Below, piece after piece: positions 54,427 to 61,789 of a stretch of 64,000 nucleotides of DNA. Within the stretch, counting starts at the first letter, position 1, and each line of letters opens with the position of its first letter. The position numbers and the translations under genes are program-made. The notes beneath the pieces were generated by a model, which saw only the letters and a list, made by a program, of their open reading frames with translations, searched no databases and had not been told where the DNA came from. The DNA is from Arthrobacter sp. SLBN-100 (GTDB lineage: Bacteria > Actinomycetota > Actinomycetes > Actinomycetales > Micrococcaceae). The stretch lies in NCBI RefSeq assembly GCF_006715305.1, contig NZ_VFMY01000001.1, forward strand, positions 1,798,001 through 1,862,000, given 5' to 3'.

Positions 54427-54499
54427 GTTTTTCCGCGTCCCTCATCGGTGCGACTACTCGCTTTACTTGTCTTGCATCAAGCCGGTGATCAACAGGAAA

Positions 54500-54611
54500 G
54501 GAGAAAGCCCCTCCTAAGAGGGGCTTTCAACGTAGTGGTCATGTGTCTTCTGGTTTACGTCAACCTCGATGCATTCCCCCTCTCCAGACGCCCCCCGGCG
54601 CCCATCCGGAC
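54500..54611 (-). ncRNA. Candidate small RNA, copy 2
   Basis: Minus-strand element homologous over ~150 bp to the one at 51692-51845. Its internal stem reads GGGCGC / GCGUCU, paired through G-U wobbles only if transcribed leftward. The terminal hairpin (54503-54528) has an A-U pair where copy 1 has G-C. Located after the stop of the membrane gene 54714-55388 but with its own promoter. Confidence 0.6.
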
Positions 54612-54616
54612 TACGA

Positions 54617-54645
54617 ACTCTAATGACGGGTCCGCGGAGAGTAAA
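54617..54645 (-). promoter_or_regulatory. Promoter of small RNA copy 2
   Basis: -35 TTTACT (54640-54645), 17-bp spacer, -10 TAGAGT (54617-54622), matching copy 1 in position and spacing. Confidence 0.6.
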
Positions 54646-54713
54646 GGCGTTGTGCTAATAGATTTCCCGGGGGGCCATTTACCCCGCGGACTCCCACACT
54701 TTGCCACGCACTC

Positions 54714-55388
54714 TCACAAAACGACGTCGGCGGCACGCCTCTTGGCTTCCGCGCGGGAGGCCAGCGCCAACAGGATCCAGCCCAAGCCGAAGACCACGCA
54801 GGCGGCAGCCCCGAAGGCCATCGGCAGCATTTGCAGTGCGAACATCAACGGCCGCAGCAGCAGGATCATCACCCCGGCGCCGCCCAGGAGCATGAGTCCG
54901 GACGAGATCATGGTGCTAAGCCTGCTGGAAGATGGCTTCTCCCGCGCGACGGATAGTCCTGCCGAGAAGAGCCCCAAGCCCAGGAAGAGCGCTCCAAAGC
55001 TGAGTCCACCAGTCGTTAGGGCGTCGATCTGTCCCAACTGGCCGGCCATGGCCGTCAAGCCAAAAACCGCTGCAAAGACCAGAAGCACCTGGGACCCCGT
55101 TCTCAGTTTTCCAGGCACAGAGCGCAGCGCCGTGGCGCAGGAAAGCGCAGCCCACGTTGTCGCCAGCAGAGCCAGGACTCCGGGCAGGTTATATAGGATG
55201 AACAACCCGTGGCTGAGAATGAGCGAATATCCGAGGTCCTCCCGCCACAGGACATCCCGCCCGTACGGCGTCATGAAGCGGTAATACCCATAAGCAGCCC
55301 AAAGCGCTCCGCCGAACGCCATAATCAGGCGAATAGCCAGCCCAGGCAGGGGCACGGGCTGGGCGTCGCCGTGGTCCCGAGTGTCCAT
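54714..55388 (-). CDS. Six-helix membrane protein, unknown
   Basis: 224 aa; six hydrophobic segments, including LAIRLIMAFGGALWAAYGYY, YNLPGVLALLATTWAALSCA, VLLVFAAVFGLTAMAGQLG and GAAACVVFGLGWILLALA. Polar residues lie mainly between helices 1 and 2 (FMTPYGRDVLWREDLGYS). No family recognised. Confidence 0.7.
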   Translation of the reverse strand: MDTRDHGDAQPVPLPGLAIRLIMAFGGALWAAYGYYRFMTPYGRDVLWREDLGYSLILSHGLFILYNLPGVLALLATTWAALSCATALRSVPGKLRTGSQVLLVFAAVFGLTAMAGQLGQIDALTTGGLSFGALFLGLGLFSAGLSVAREKPSSSRLSTMISSGLMLLGGAGVMILLLRPLMFALQMLPMAFGAAACVVFGLGWILLALASRAEAKRRAADVVL

Positions 55389-55588
55389 CGCTGTTCCTCC
55401 CCGCCGGCCGAGTTTGCACTCCTTCCGGGGCCCAACCGGTAGCCGTTATTTCTCGTGCTCTGTCAGGATTACTGCCAAGGTTTCCAGGTTCGCCCTCGTG
55501 GAGCGGGATATGCGGCAGCCACGAGCGGATCAGTGATCCTGCCGAACAGACCGCCGAGCCCTGGCGAACGAGGGGCGTGCGAGGGGAT

Positions 55589-56203
55589 TCAAGCCACCTG
55601 CACGTTTCCCGTCCGGCCCTGGCTTCGGGGGGCCGAGGTCCACAGCAAGGCGCCCAGCACTATCCACGTCAGGGCGAACGGGACGACGAAGAGAATGCGC
55701 TCGTTCTGGTCATTCGCGCCGAGCAGGAGCAGGGCTGAGGCAGCCAACAAGACCCCTGCCCACACAGGCAGCACCCGTGAGGATGCAACGCTGATTCCCA
55801 GGACGACATAAGCGGCGATGGCGACGACCACCAGGGCGAGACCGGCGAGGTACAGAACGGAGCCCATCAGCGCGAAGCCAATAAACATCCCCGCAGCCGC
55901 AGCGACAGCGGCAATCCGTACTGTCCGCGGCGCTGCCGGTTGTGCGGCGAGAAACGCCAGGGTCGCCGCGACAATGAGGACTATGCCTGCCAGGAAGAGT
56001 AACGCTTCGAAGGGACCCGCCGACCGGTAGGTCCGCCCTACGCATTCCTCAGCTATGCATCCGGGCGGTTGCATAGCCTGCATAATTGCGGATGCAGTCA
56101 GGCAGAGACCGCCCGCAATTCCGGCTCCTCCCCAACCACGGGCGAACCCTCTGCCAGTGGCCTCCGCCTGCATCGAACTGGTTTCTTTATTCTGCTTTTT
56201 CAT
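55589..56203 (-). CDS. Six-helix membrane protein, unknown
   Basis: 204 aa; GGAAAGGCAGATCG precedes the ATG. Helices include GAGIAGGLCLTASAIMQAM, LLFLAGIVLIVAATLAFLA, FALMGSVLYLAGLALVVVAI and ILFVVPFALTWIVLGALLW. The first outer loop carries PPGCIAEECVGR with two Cys. No known domain. It begins inside the decayed response-regulator sequence upstream. Confidence 0.7.
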   Translation of the reverse strand: MKKQNKETSSMQAEATGRGFARGWGGAGIAGGLCLTASAIMQAMQPPGCIAEECVGRTYRSAGPFEALLFLAGIVLIVAATLAFLAAQPAAPRTVRIAAVAAAAGMFIGFALMGSVLYLAGLALVVVAIAAYVVLGISVASSRVLPVWAGVLLAASALLLLGANDQNERILFVVPFALTWIVLGALLWTSAPRSQGRTGNVQVA

Positions 56204-56283
56204 CGATCTGCCTTTCCATGATCTGTGCCATATTTTGTAGCGTGCGCAAGGCTGAAGCCCGCACTGGAATCCGCCTTCCTTTT

Positions 56284-56591
56284 ACGGTTTTATGGCCGGA
56301 TCCAGCCAGCCTTCGCCTTTCGCAAGAGCGCGGATTGCAGCGGCGAGTGCCTGCGGTGCCGAATTCTTCAAGAGGAAGCCGGCGGCGCTGCACCGCATGG
56401 CAGTAGTGAATCTCCAGGCACTCGGCGCCGTTCGCAGCCTCGCCCACCACTTCCAGGTCCGGCTCGGCAGCCAGCAGCAGCGATAGTCCCGCCCGGATCA
56501 GCCGCTCGTCATCGGCAAGGACGATGCGCACCTTTGGCACTTCTACCGGTTCCGGCCAAGCCGATGCATATGGTCGCGGCTCATCGTCCAT
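56284..56591 (-). pseudogene. Response regulator remnant (NarL-type receiver)
   Basis: The N-terminus [20 protein letters not shown] with [11 protein letters not shown] is intact. The stretch with the phospho-accepting Asp is then missing, and the receiver end [20 protein letters not shown] continues in another frame. The DNA-binding domain is absent. Deletion plus frameshift. Confidence 0.8.
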
Positions 56592-56707
56592 GACCGAAAG
56601 TATCCTCCGTGCCCTGCCTGCTGTCAGTAGGCAATAGCCCCTGCTCCACCTGGAGATGTAGTGCAGAACATCGAACCGGTGATGGACGCCCTCCAGGTGG
56701 CGGCCAA

Positions 56708-56908
56708 GTGGACAAAAGCAAGGCGGAGGTCGAGGCGTTCAGCCCGCAGCTGTATCACTACATCAGCCATCTGCACATCGCGCTCAGCGGCTTTATCACC
56801 GCTACCGGGCTGGCCATCGCGGGCCTCTCCTGGTACGGGGTGCGCCGCGGGGAACGGTGGGCTTTCACCGGTGCCGTTACCGTCCGCCCCGTCAGTGAAG
56901 CTGACTAG
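56708..56908 (+). pseudogene. Fragment of a small membrane protein
   Basis: One frame gives FSPQLYHYISHLHIALSGFI and TATGLAIAGLSWYGVRRG: a juxtamembrane helix and one membrane segment. No ribosome site; sequence upstream is in a different frame and the end looks truncated. Possibly a functional 66-aa GTG ORF, but decay is more likely. Confidence 0.4.
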
Positions 56909-56928
56909 GCTCAGCCTCCCAGGTGAGG

Positions 56929-56959
56929 GTACGACGGCGGCACGCGGCCGCCGTCGTAC
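56929..56959. repeat. GTACGACGGCGGC hairpin element, copy A
   Basis: 13-bp arms (GTACGACGGCGGC / GCCGCCGTCGTAC) with a 5-nt loop, between convergent ORFs. Related copies at 59426 and 60312, half-copies at ~61672 and 62721. Probably a REP-like, terminator-acting element. Confidence 0.75.
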
Positions 56960-56975
56960 GCCTCCAGTTTCCGCC

Positions 56976-57791
56976 CTAGTGCTCCCGGCGGGTCTCCTGG
57001 AGCCGCTTGATGAACCAGCGCGACTGTTCCGGCCCGTAGGGCAGGACGGGGATGGCCTTGGTGGCGTCGCTGGGGGTGTCCCGGATGGACTGGCGTGCCT
57101 GGCGGACGGCAGTGGTCATGGTGTTCGCCATGGTCCTGACGAACTGGTCGCTGCACGGCTTCCCGTGCCCGGGAATCAGGAACTCGTAGCGGTGCCGCAG
57201 CGCCGAAATGTGCCGGAGTGCATCCGCCCACTCCTCCGGGTAGGAGTCCTCGAAGGACGGGTGCGCGCCCTGCTCCACCAGGTCTCCCACGAAAAGGGTG
57301 GTGGGTGTGCCCACCAGCAGGTCGCCGTCGGTATGGCCCCGGCCCAGGAAGAACAGGGTCGCGGTCAGCCCGCCGAGGTCCACCAGGACGGGCTGGTCCT
57401 TCACGATGGCGTTGGGGACCACGAGCTCCACGTTCTCGCCTTCGCCGGTCGACATCTCCGGTTCCAGCGTCCCGACGAAGCGGCGCTGGAGGTCCCCGCG
57501 TTCCTCAATCTCGGTAGCGCAGTTCTGGTGTGCCCAGAATTCGGTGGCGCCGTCTTCCGCGAACACCGCGTTGCCGAAGAAGTGGTCGTAATGGGCGTGG
57601 GTGTTGACGACGACGAGCGGCAGCTGGGTCTTCTCCCGCACCGCATCCAGGATCTCCCGGCCCTGACGGGGGCCGCAGCCGGTGTCGATCACCATGGCCC
57701 GCTCGGACCCTACGATCAGTCCGGTGTTCAGCAGCGATCCTTCGGTAACCAGCACATAGTTGTCCGCGCCGACTTCGAGCCATTCCGACAT
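56976..57791 (-). CDS. MBL-fold metallo-hydrolase
   Basis: 271 aa. Metal site THAHYDH (His65, His67, Asp69, His70), then GRGHTDGDLLV, FVGDLVEQG and IPGHGKP: a complete two-zinc set. The last ~40 residues after the hydrolase core are helical. The family includes glyoxalase II-like and lactonase-like enzymes; the substrate is unknown. Downstream hairpin 56929-56959 may terminate it. Confidence 0.87.
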   Translation of the reverse strand: MSEWLEVGADNYVLVTEGSLLNTGLIVGSERAMVIDTGCGPRQGREILDAVREKTQLPLVVVNTHAHYDHFFGNAVFAEDGATEFWAHQNCATEIEERGDLQRRFVGTLEPEMSTGEGENVELVVPNAIVKDQPVLVDLGGLTATLFFLGRGHTDGDLLVGTPTTLFVGDLVEQGAHPSFEDSYPEEWADALRHISALRHRYEFLIPGHGKPCSDQFVRTMANTMTTAVRQARQSIRDTPSDATKAIPVLPYGPEQSRWFIKRLQETRREH

Positions 57792-57859
57792 TGTTTCTCC
57801 GTACCTCCGGCAAAGCAGTGTTCGTTCGTCTAGCCGTTGAGTCTACCCACGGAACCCCA

Positions 57860-59050
57860 TCAGTCCACGAATTCCCCGCGGCGGTGCCGTAGCTCCCGCA
57901 GTGTCCCGTTCAGAGGTGATCCGGTGAATGGCAGTGCCTCCAGGTTGATGGCCTGGGCAGCGGCCAGTGCCATCCTGTTGGCCGCGGTGGCCGCCCGTTG
58001 GGGAAGCCCGATGCTATCGGCGAACTCCTGCCAGTGCTTCGCCTTGAGGTTCTTCACCCGGCCGGTGATGGTTAGGGCCATGGTGTCGTCGCCGTAGAGG
58101 AGCGTGCACGGGATGTCATAGACGGGGGCAACCACCCAGCCGCCGCGCCCGCCTTGCAGCACGGCCGCGTTCTTGGCGTGCAAGTCCCCGTTGCCGGTCA
58201 GCCAGGCGAAGATGAACTGCAGGTAGAGGTTCCTCACGGCCACTGCGCGGGCCTTGCACAGGCCTGCCAGTGCAAGAATCACGTTTTCAGAGCTCACGGC
58301 ATATTTTGATGCGGGGGGAAGGTCCAGGACCTGGGCGGCATCCTCCAGGGCCAGCCTCTGGGGCTCGCCGTCCGCGGTGCGGTCGAACCGTTCAACCAGC
58401 AGGCCGGGCAGCCCGTTCCGGTCCCTGACCACGCTATGCCTGGCAACAGGGATTCTCAGCGCTTTCGCGCCGGCGAGGTGCGCTGCTTCGTTGACCACCA
58501 GGTGCGGGTGCTGCGGCGGATCGAGCTTCAGCAGGTATCGTCGGTTCGCCAGGGCAAGCGGGGTGGTGAGCATTGACGCGCTGGCTTTGGCCTGGACCCC
58601 TGGCAACCCGTGCGGATCAACGGCCTCGGCCAGGGCAGCGAAGTCCAGATCCTCGGGCCGCGAGGTGTCCGCCAGCGGTAGCGGCTCCTTCGGGTTCTCC
58701 CCCGCGGGCACCACCTGGACGTCGCCGGGAACATCGGAGCCGACGGCGAGCAGGAGGCTGAGCTCGTCGCCCAGGCTCGTCTTCACGGCGTCCTTGAGCA
58801 GTGTCAGGCGGTGCCCTTCGGGCAGGAGGCCCGAGAAGAAGGACGGCAGGGCCCCGCTGGGCGCTTCCACCGGATCTGCGGTGAGGGGCAAAGTGGTGCT
58901 CACAGGGCCTCCGCCCGAAGTGAGATAGTCGGGGACATAGGAGAAAACCACGCTGCCGCGCGCAGTCCTGTTCAGATGCCCGGCCAGCACGCCTGCCTTG
59001 TAGACGTCGGCGTTCCGGACAAATTTGAGGCGGCGCAGGTCATCAGTCAT
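57860..59050 (-). CDS. hipA: HipA-family serine/threonine kinase toxin
   Basis: 396 aa with N-terminal HipA subdomain (VYKAGVLAGHLNRTARGSVV), YLTSGGGPVSTTLPL, a phosphate-binding loop (LPGVQAKASASML) and the kinase core AWLTGNGDLHAKNAAVLQ (near residue 285), PVYDIPCTLLY. HipA phosphorylates a translation factor and induces dormancy unless bound by HipB. It overlaps the hipB stop by 8 bp. Confidence 0.9.
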   Translation of the reverse strand: MTDDLRRLKFVRNADVYKAGVLAGHLNRTARGSVVFSYVPDYLTSGGGPVSTTLPLTADPVEAPSGALPSFFSGLLPEGHRLTLLKDAVKTSLGDELSLLLAVGSDVPGDVQVVPAGENPKEPLPLADTSRPEDLDFAALAEAVDPHGLPGVQAKASASMLTTPLALANRRYLLKLDPPQHPHLVVNEAAHLAGAKALRIPVARHSVVRDRNGLPGLLVERFDRTADGEPQRLALEDAAQVLDLPPASKYAVSSENVILALAGLCKARAVAVRNLYLQFIFAWLTGNGDLHAKNAAVLQGGRGGWVVAPVYDIPCTLLYGDDTMALTITGRVKNLKAKHWQEFADSIGLPQRAATAANRMALAAAQAINLEALPFTGSPLNGTLRELRHRRGEFVD

Positions 59051-59246
59051 CGATCGCCCTGAGGTGCAGCCCCACCGCGTTGGCCGCGGCCGCTACGGTT
59101 ACCAGGGAGGGATTGCCTCTTCCGGTTTCGATCGCGTGGACGGTCCGGGAGGACGTTCCGATCAGGTCAGCCAGTGTGGCCTGGGTGATGCCGGCCTCCT
59201 TGCGGGCACGCCGAATGCTGGCACCAATGGCCACGACATCTTCCAC
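59043..59246 (-). CDS. hipB: HipB-type antitoxin and repressor
   Basis: 67 aa from GTG 59246 with GGAAAGG 7 bp before it; longer frames reach 59324 but would run through an operator. A single XRE domain: ASIRRARKEAGITQATLADL, GTSSRTVHAIETGRGNPSLV, AAANAVGLHLRAIDD. It neutralises HipA and represses the operon through the GCAA-N4-TTGC sites upstream. Confidence 0.87.
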   Translation of the reverse strand: MEDVVAIGASIRRARKEAGITQATLADLIGTSSRTVHAIETGRGNPSLVTVAAAANAVGLHLRAIDD

Positions 59247-59260
59247 CAGCAAGCCTTTCC

Positions 59261-59393
59261 GAAATATATTGCCGATACAGCTTCTGCACCGCCTACTATT
59301 CCGGACCTCAGGCCTGATCCGCAAGATATTTCCGAAATTGCTGTAATCGTCTGTGCGACCCCAAGGGGGAGATCCGATTCAGCAAGATATTGC
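59261..59393. promoter_or_regulatory. Three operator-like sites upstream of hipBA
   Basis: GAAATATATTGC (59261-59272), GCAAGATATTTC (59321-59332) and the perfect GCAA-GATA-TTGC (59382-59393). Start-to-start distances are 60 and 61 bp, close to six helical turns, so bound HipB dimers would lie on one face and could loop or bridge the DNA. Confidence 0.55.
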
Positions 59394-59425
59394 GAGCAAC
59401 GTCTCCACCTACAAACGCAAAAGAC

Positions 59426-59455
59426 GTACGACGGCGTCGCGCGCCGCCGTCGTAC
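59426..59455. repeat. GTACGACGGCG hairpin element, copy B
   Basis: Arms GTACGACGGCG / CGCCGTCGTAC around an 8-nt centre; lies 3 bp past the stop of the ABM gene, a likely terminator. Confidence 0.7.
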
Positions 59456-59458
59456 CTC

Positions 59459-59776
59459 TCACCTTTCAGCCAGCAGGGGCTGAGCAGAGTTCACGATCTC
59501 GTAGTGTTCCACCAAGGGAAACGGATCATAAAACTTGTGCAGCAGCTCCCGCCACTGCTGGTACTGCGGCGATCCCCTAAAGCCAAGGGTGTGGTCTGCC
59601 AGGCTCTCCCACTGCACGAGCAGCAAGTAGGTGCCGGGAGATTCGACCGAACGCGAGAGAGATAAAGAGATAAAGCCCGGCATGGAGGCGATAATCGCAC
59701 GGGCACGATCGAACGCCGCCTCAAACTGTTCTTCTTGGCCGGCGATGACGGGAAGCAGCGCGTGTTCGGTAATCAT
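59459..59776 (-). CDS. Antibiotic biosynthesis monooxygenase (ABM) domain protein
   Basis: 105 aa, a ferredoxin-like ABM fold: MITEHALLPVIAGQEEQFEA, MPGFISLSLSRSVESPGTYL, LLVQWESLADHTLGFRGS and QYQQWRELLHKFYDPFPLVEHY. Short stand-alone ABM proteins act as cofactor-free monooxygenases or heme-interacting proteins; the real role is unknown. ATG 59776 chosen to match domain length. Confidence 0.85.
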   Translation of the reverse strand: MITEHALLPVIAGQEEQFEAAFDRARAIIASMPGFISLSLSRSVESPGTYLLLVQWESLADHTLGFRGSPQYQQWRELLHKFYDPFPLVEHYEIVNSAQPLLAER

Positions 59777-60070
59777 CGGGCAAGTCTCGCACAGGGCTAT
59801 TTGCAGTGGCCTTCGGCTTTTTCTTCCGATGATGCCCGGCACTGCCGGAAGCCAGCGAAAAATTGCGTTGACCTCTCCATGGCCGCGGACCAGACTCGTA
59901 AATGGGGTGCTGGGGATCGACGCGGAGGGGACAGCGTGGCCCTTCCGCCTCTGAACCACATTCGGACACCCGCGTTCCTGCCGAAGAAGGGGATTCGGCT
60001 ACCACGCGCCTCGGTCCGCGGGCTGAGGCGGCGTTCCATACCGGAATGACAAAGTGTGAGGTTCTCAGAA

Positions 60071-60292
60071 ATGGGCATTGAAGAGTTGTGGGACCGGCTC
60101 GAGCCAGAAACCCGGCAATGGTTTGTCAATAATCCCGGGTGCAGAATCCTTCCCCGGGCTGTGGTGGCAACGATCGATAAGACCACCGGAGCCCAACTCG
60201 AAGAGGACCGGCACGGTGAAAGTGTCCTCTCTCCCAGCGACTGCGAGTTTATCCGCACCGCTGCGGACCTTGCCGAACGCCGGCGCGTCTAA
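60071..60292 (+). CDS. Hypothetical 73-aa protein
   Basis: GAGGTTCTCAGAA precedes the ATG. MGIEELWDRLEPETRQWFVN then PGCRILPRAVVATIDKTTGA and CEFIRTAADLAERRRV: a compact helix-strand-helix protein without membrane segment. No family recognised; composition and ribosome site look genuine. Followed by hairpin copy C. Confidence 0.65.
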   Translation: MGIEELWDRLEPETRQWFVNNPGCRILPRAVVATIDKTTGAQLEEDRHGESVLSPSDCEFIRTAADLAERRRV

Positions 60293-60311
60293 GTCCTCCG
60301 GAAAGTAAGGC

Positions 60312-60342
60312 GTACGACGGCGGCACGCGGCCGCCGCCGTAC
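60312..60342. repeat. GTACGACGGCGGC hairpin element, copy C
   Basis: Arms of 13 bp with one mismatch, 20 bp after the stop of the 73-aa gene. Directly followed by the ~100-bp repeat also present at 61683. Confidence 0.72.
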
Positions 60343-60437
60343 CTCTTGGAGCCGGCGGTTGGGCCTGGGGCGACGCCCGCAGGGTTCCCTGACCGAGCTG
60401 GCGAGGTTAGGGAGCGGGTGGGGAGCGAAACCCTCTG
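60343..60437. repeat. ~100-bp intergenic repeat, copy 1
   Basis: Shares long identical blocks with 61683-61784: GGTTGGGCCTGGGGC, CGCCCGCAGGGTTCCCTGAC and GAGGTTAGGGAGCGGGTGGG plus GAGCGAAACCCTCTG. Each copy directly follows the hairpin arm GCCGCCGTAC. Confidence 0.85.
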
Positions 60438-60463
60438 AAGGGTCAGATGTCCGCGCGGCAAGG

Positions 60464-60491
60464 GGAAAGCCCCTCATAGGAGGGGCTTTCC
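60464..60491 (-). terminator. Hairpin related to the small-RNA terminator
   Basis: 12-bp perfect stem GGAAAGCCCCTC / GAGGGGCTTTCC with a 4-nt loop, ~80 bp past the stop of the secreted protein gene 60570-61049. The stem is nearly identical to those closing both small-RNA copies, but the rest of that element is absent. Confidence 0.6.
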
Positions 60492-60569
60492 AAGCCATTG
60501 TTAGCAGCGAAGTCGAGCCTCTCGCCCTGACGCTGTCTTGTTGGCTAGATGGAGGAATCGGAGCATTCC

Positions 60570-61049
60570 CTATGCAAGCAATGCGCAAATGTCCGTTACA
60601 TCTCCGGTGCCGCTGAATACTCTCGCTTCAGTTCCGTCCTCGTTGAGGGCGAAGTTAAAGTTTCCCTCCAACAGGAATAGTCCCGGTTCGTCTGACTTTG
60701 CCTCTCGTGCATTAAGCACGACATTCAATCCGGTCACTGTAACTTCGGTTGTGCCATCAGCCTGCAACTGGCCATGAGTCGTCCCTGTAATCAGAAAGGT
60801 TGCTTCCTCTCCGGTTTTGAGGTTAATGACGGTGACTTCCTGACCAGGAGAGGCGACCAAGAATCGGTCACTGGGAAGCTCGATAAACTTTGACTTACCG
60901 GTTACGACCAACTGGACCGGGAACTTACAAACCTGATTCGCTTTGAAGGTCACGTCCAAGAGAACATCACCACTCGAGGCAGCGGCTACGGGGCCGGCAC
61001 TGGCAAACAGGGCAAAGAACAGGGCACACATAACTATCAGTTTCTTCAT
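60570..61049 (-). CDS. Secreted protein of unknown function
   Basis: 159 aa from an ATG with GGAG 6 bp before it. Classic Sec signal (KKLIVMCALFFALFASAGPV, cleavage around VAAA-SS). The mature part is beta-rich (DVLLDVTFKANQVCKFPVQL, EATFLITGTTHGQLQADGTT, GLFLLEGNFNFALNEDG) with two Cys likely disulphide-bonded (NQVCKF...DICALL). Resembles small secreted actinobacterial beta-proteins; function unknown. Confidence 0.78.
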   Translation of the reverse strand: MKKLIVMCALFFALFASAGPVAAASSGDVLLDVTFKANQVCKFPVQLVVTGKSKFIELPSDRFLVASPGQEVTVINLKTGEEATFLITGTTHGQLQADGTTEVTVTGLNVVLNAREAKSDEPGLFLLEGNFNFALNEDGTEARVFSGTGDVTDICALLA

Positions 61050-61682
61050 CAGAAACTCCATTCCAAGAATTCAGTGGGGCGCGCAGACTGCCAAAATAGT
61101 CAGTGCAAATGCACGCAAGGAGGGTTGCTGGATACTCGGCATTGAATGTCCAGCATCCGCGGCATCCACCCAAAATAGGTAACTCCGCGGACGGATTGCG
61201 GGTGAGGAGCAGAGCACTAATTATTCCCGCATCAAGTCTTACTTGGTGAGTAAGTCGGGCTGTTGTATCGACTATGTTGAGATTACTAGGTGCCAGGATA
61301 TTAGCCCGCGGGTTCCCGGCATGTGAAGCCCCGAATAGGGAATAGGGGGCTCAAATAGGGGGTAGGGGGTTCAAATAGGGAAGTTGGGGGTTTCACATCC
61401 AAGCTGTCCTGCCACTGCAGGTATTGGATACAGTACAATCTCGGGATCGCGGTCGTCGGCCGCGGGGGACCGATAGACGGATTCTACGAATGCCGGATGA
61501 GCGGCCCGGAGCCCCTGAACCAATGCGGAGGCTGCAAGCGAACTCATCGAGGGCTCCCCCTGCCCGGCCCAATCAGGCGGAGCCGCCCCTGTCCTGGGGC
61601 GAAAGGCGTTCTGCATGAGCGCTCCTGTGAATAAGAGGATGGCGAGGTCGCGATTACACCGAGCACGGGGCGGCCGCCGTAC
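61050..61682. other. Gene-poor stretch
   Basis: No secure gene. It holds a G-rich repeat tract (61326-61390). A minus-strand ORF of ~81 codons (61371-61616) has neither ribosome site nor recognisable domain. Confidence 0.4.
61326..61390 (+). repeat. G-run tract with AATAGGG repeats
   Basis: Six or more runs of 3-5 G separated by AATA, CTCAAATA or TTCAAATA (units like TTCAAATAGGG). The spacing would allow a G-quadruplex on the plus strand. Confidence 0.7.
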
Positions 61683-61784
61683 CTCCTGGCTCCAGAAGCC
61701 GGTGGTTGGGCCTGGGGCCACGCCCGCAGGGTTCCCTGACCGAGCTCGCGAGGTTAGGGAGCGGGTGGGGAGCGAAACCCTCTG
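61683..61784. repeat. ~100-bp intergenic repeat, copy 2
   Basis: Second copy of the element at 60343-60437, preceded by a half hairpin (GGCCGCCGTAC at 61672-61682). It ends immediately after the stop of the E2 remnant. Confidence 0.85.
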
Positions 61785-61789
61785 GGGGC

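Noticed and set aside
54355..55284. 309-codon plus-strand frame overlapping small RNA copy 2
   Set aside because: It is antisense to the six-helix membrane gene 54714-55388. The part before it covers the RNA element, where copy 1 keeps no corresponding frame.
61371..61616. 81-codon minus-strand ORF (MQNAFRPRTG...)
   Set aside because: No ribosome site and no recognisable domain; it ends in the G-run tract.
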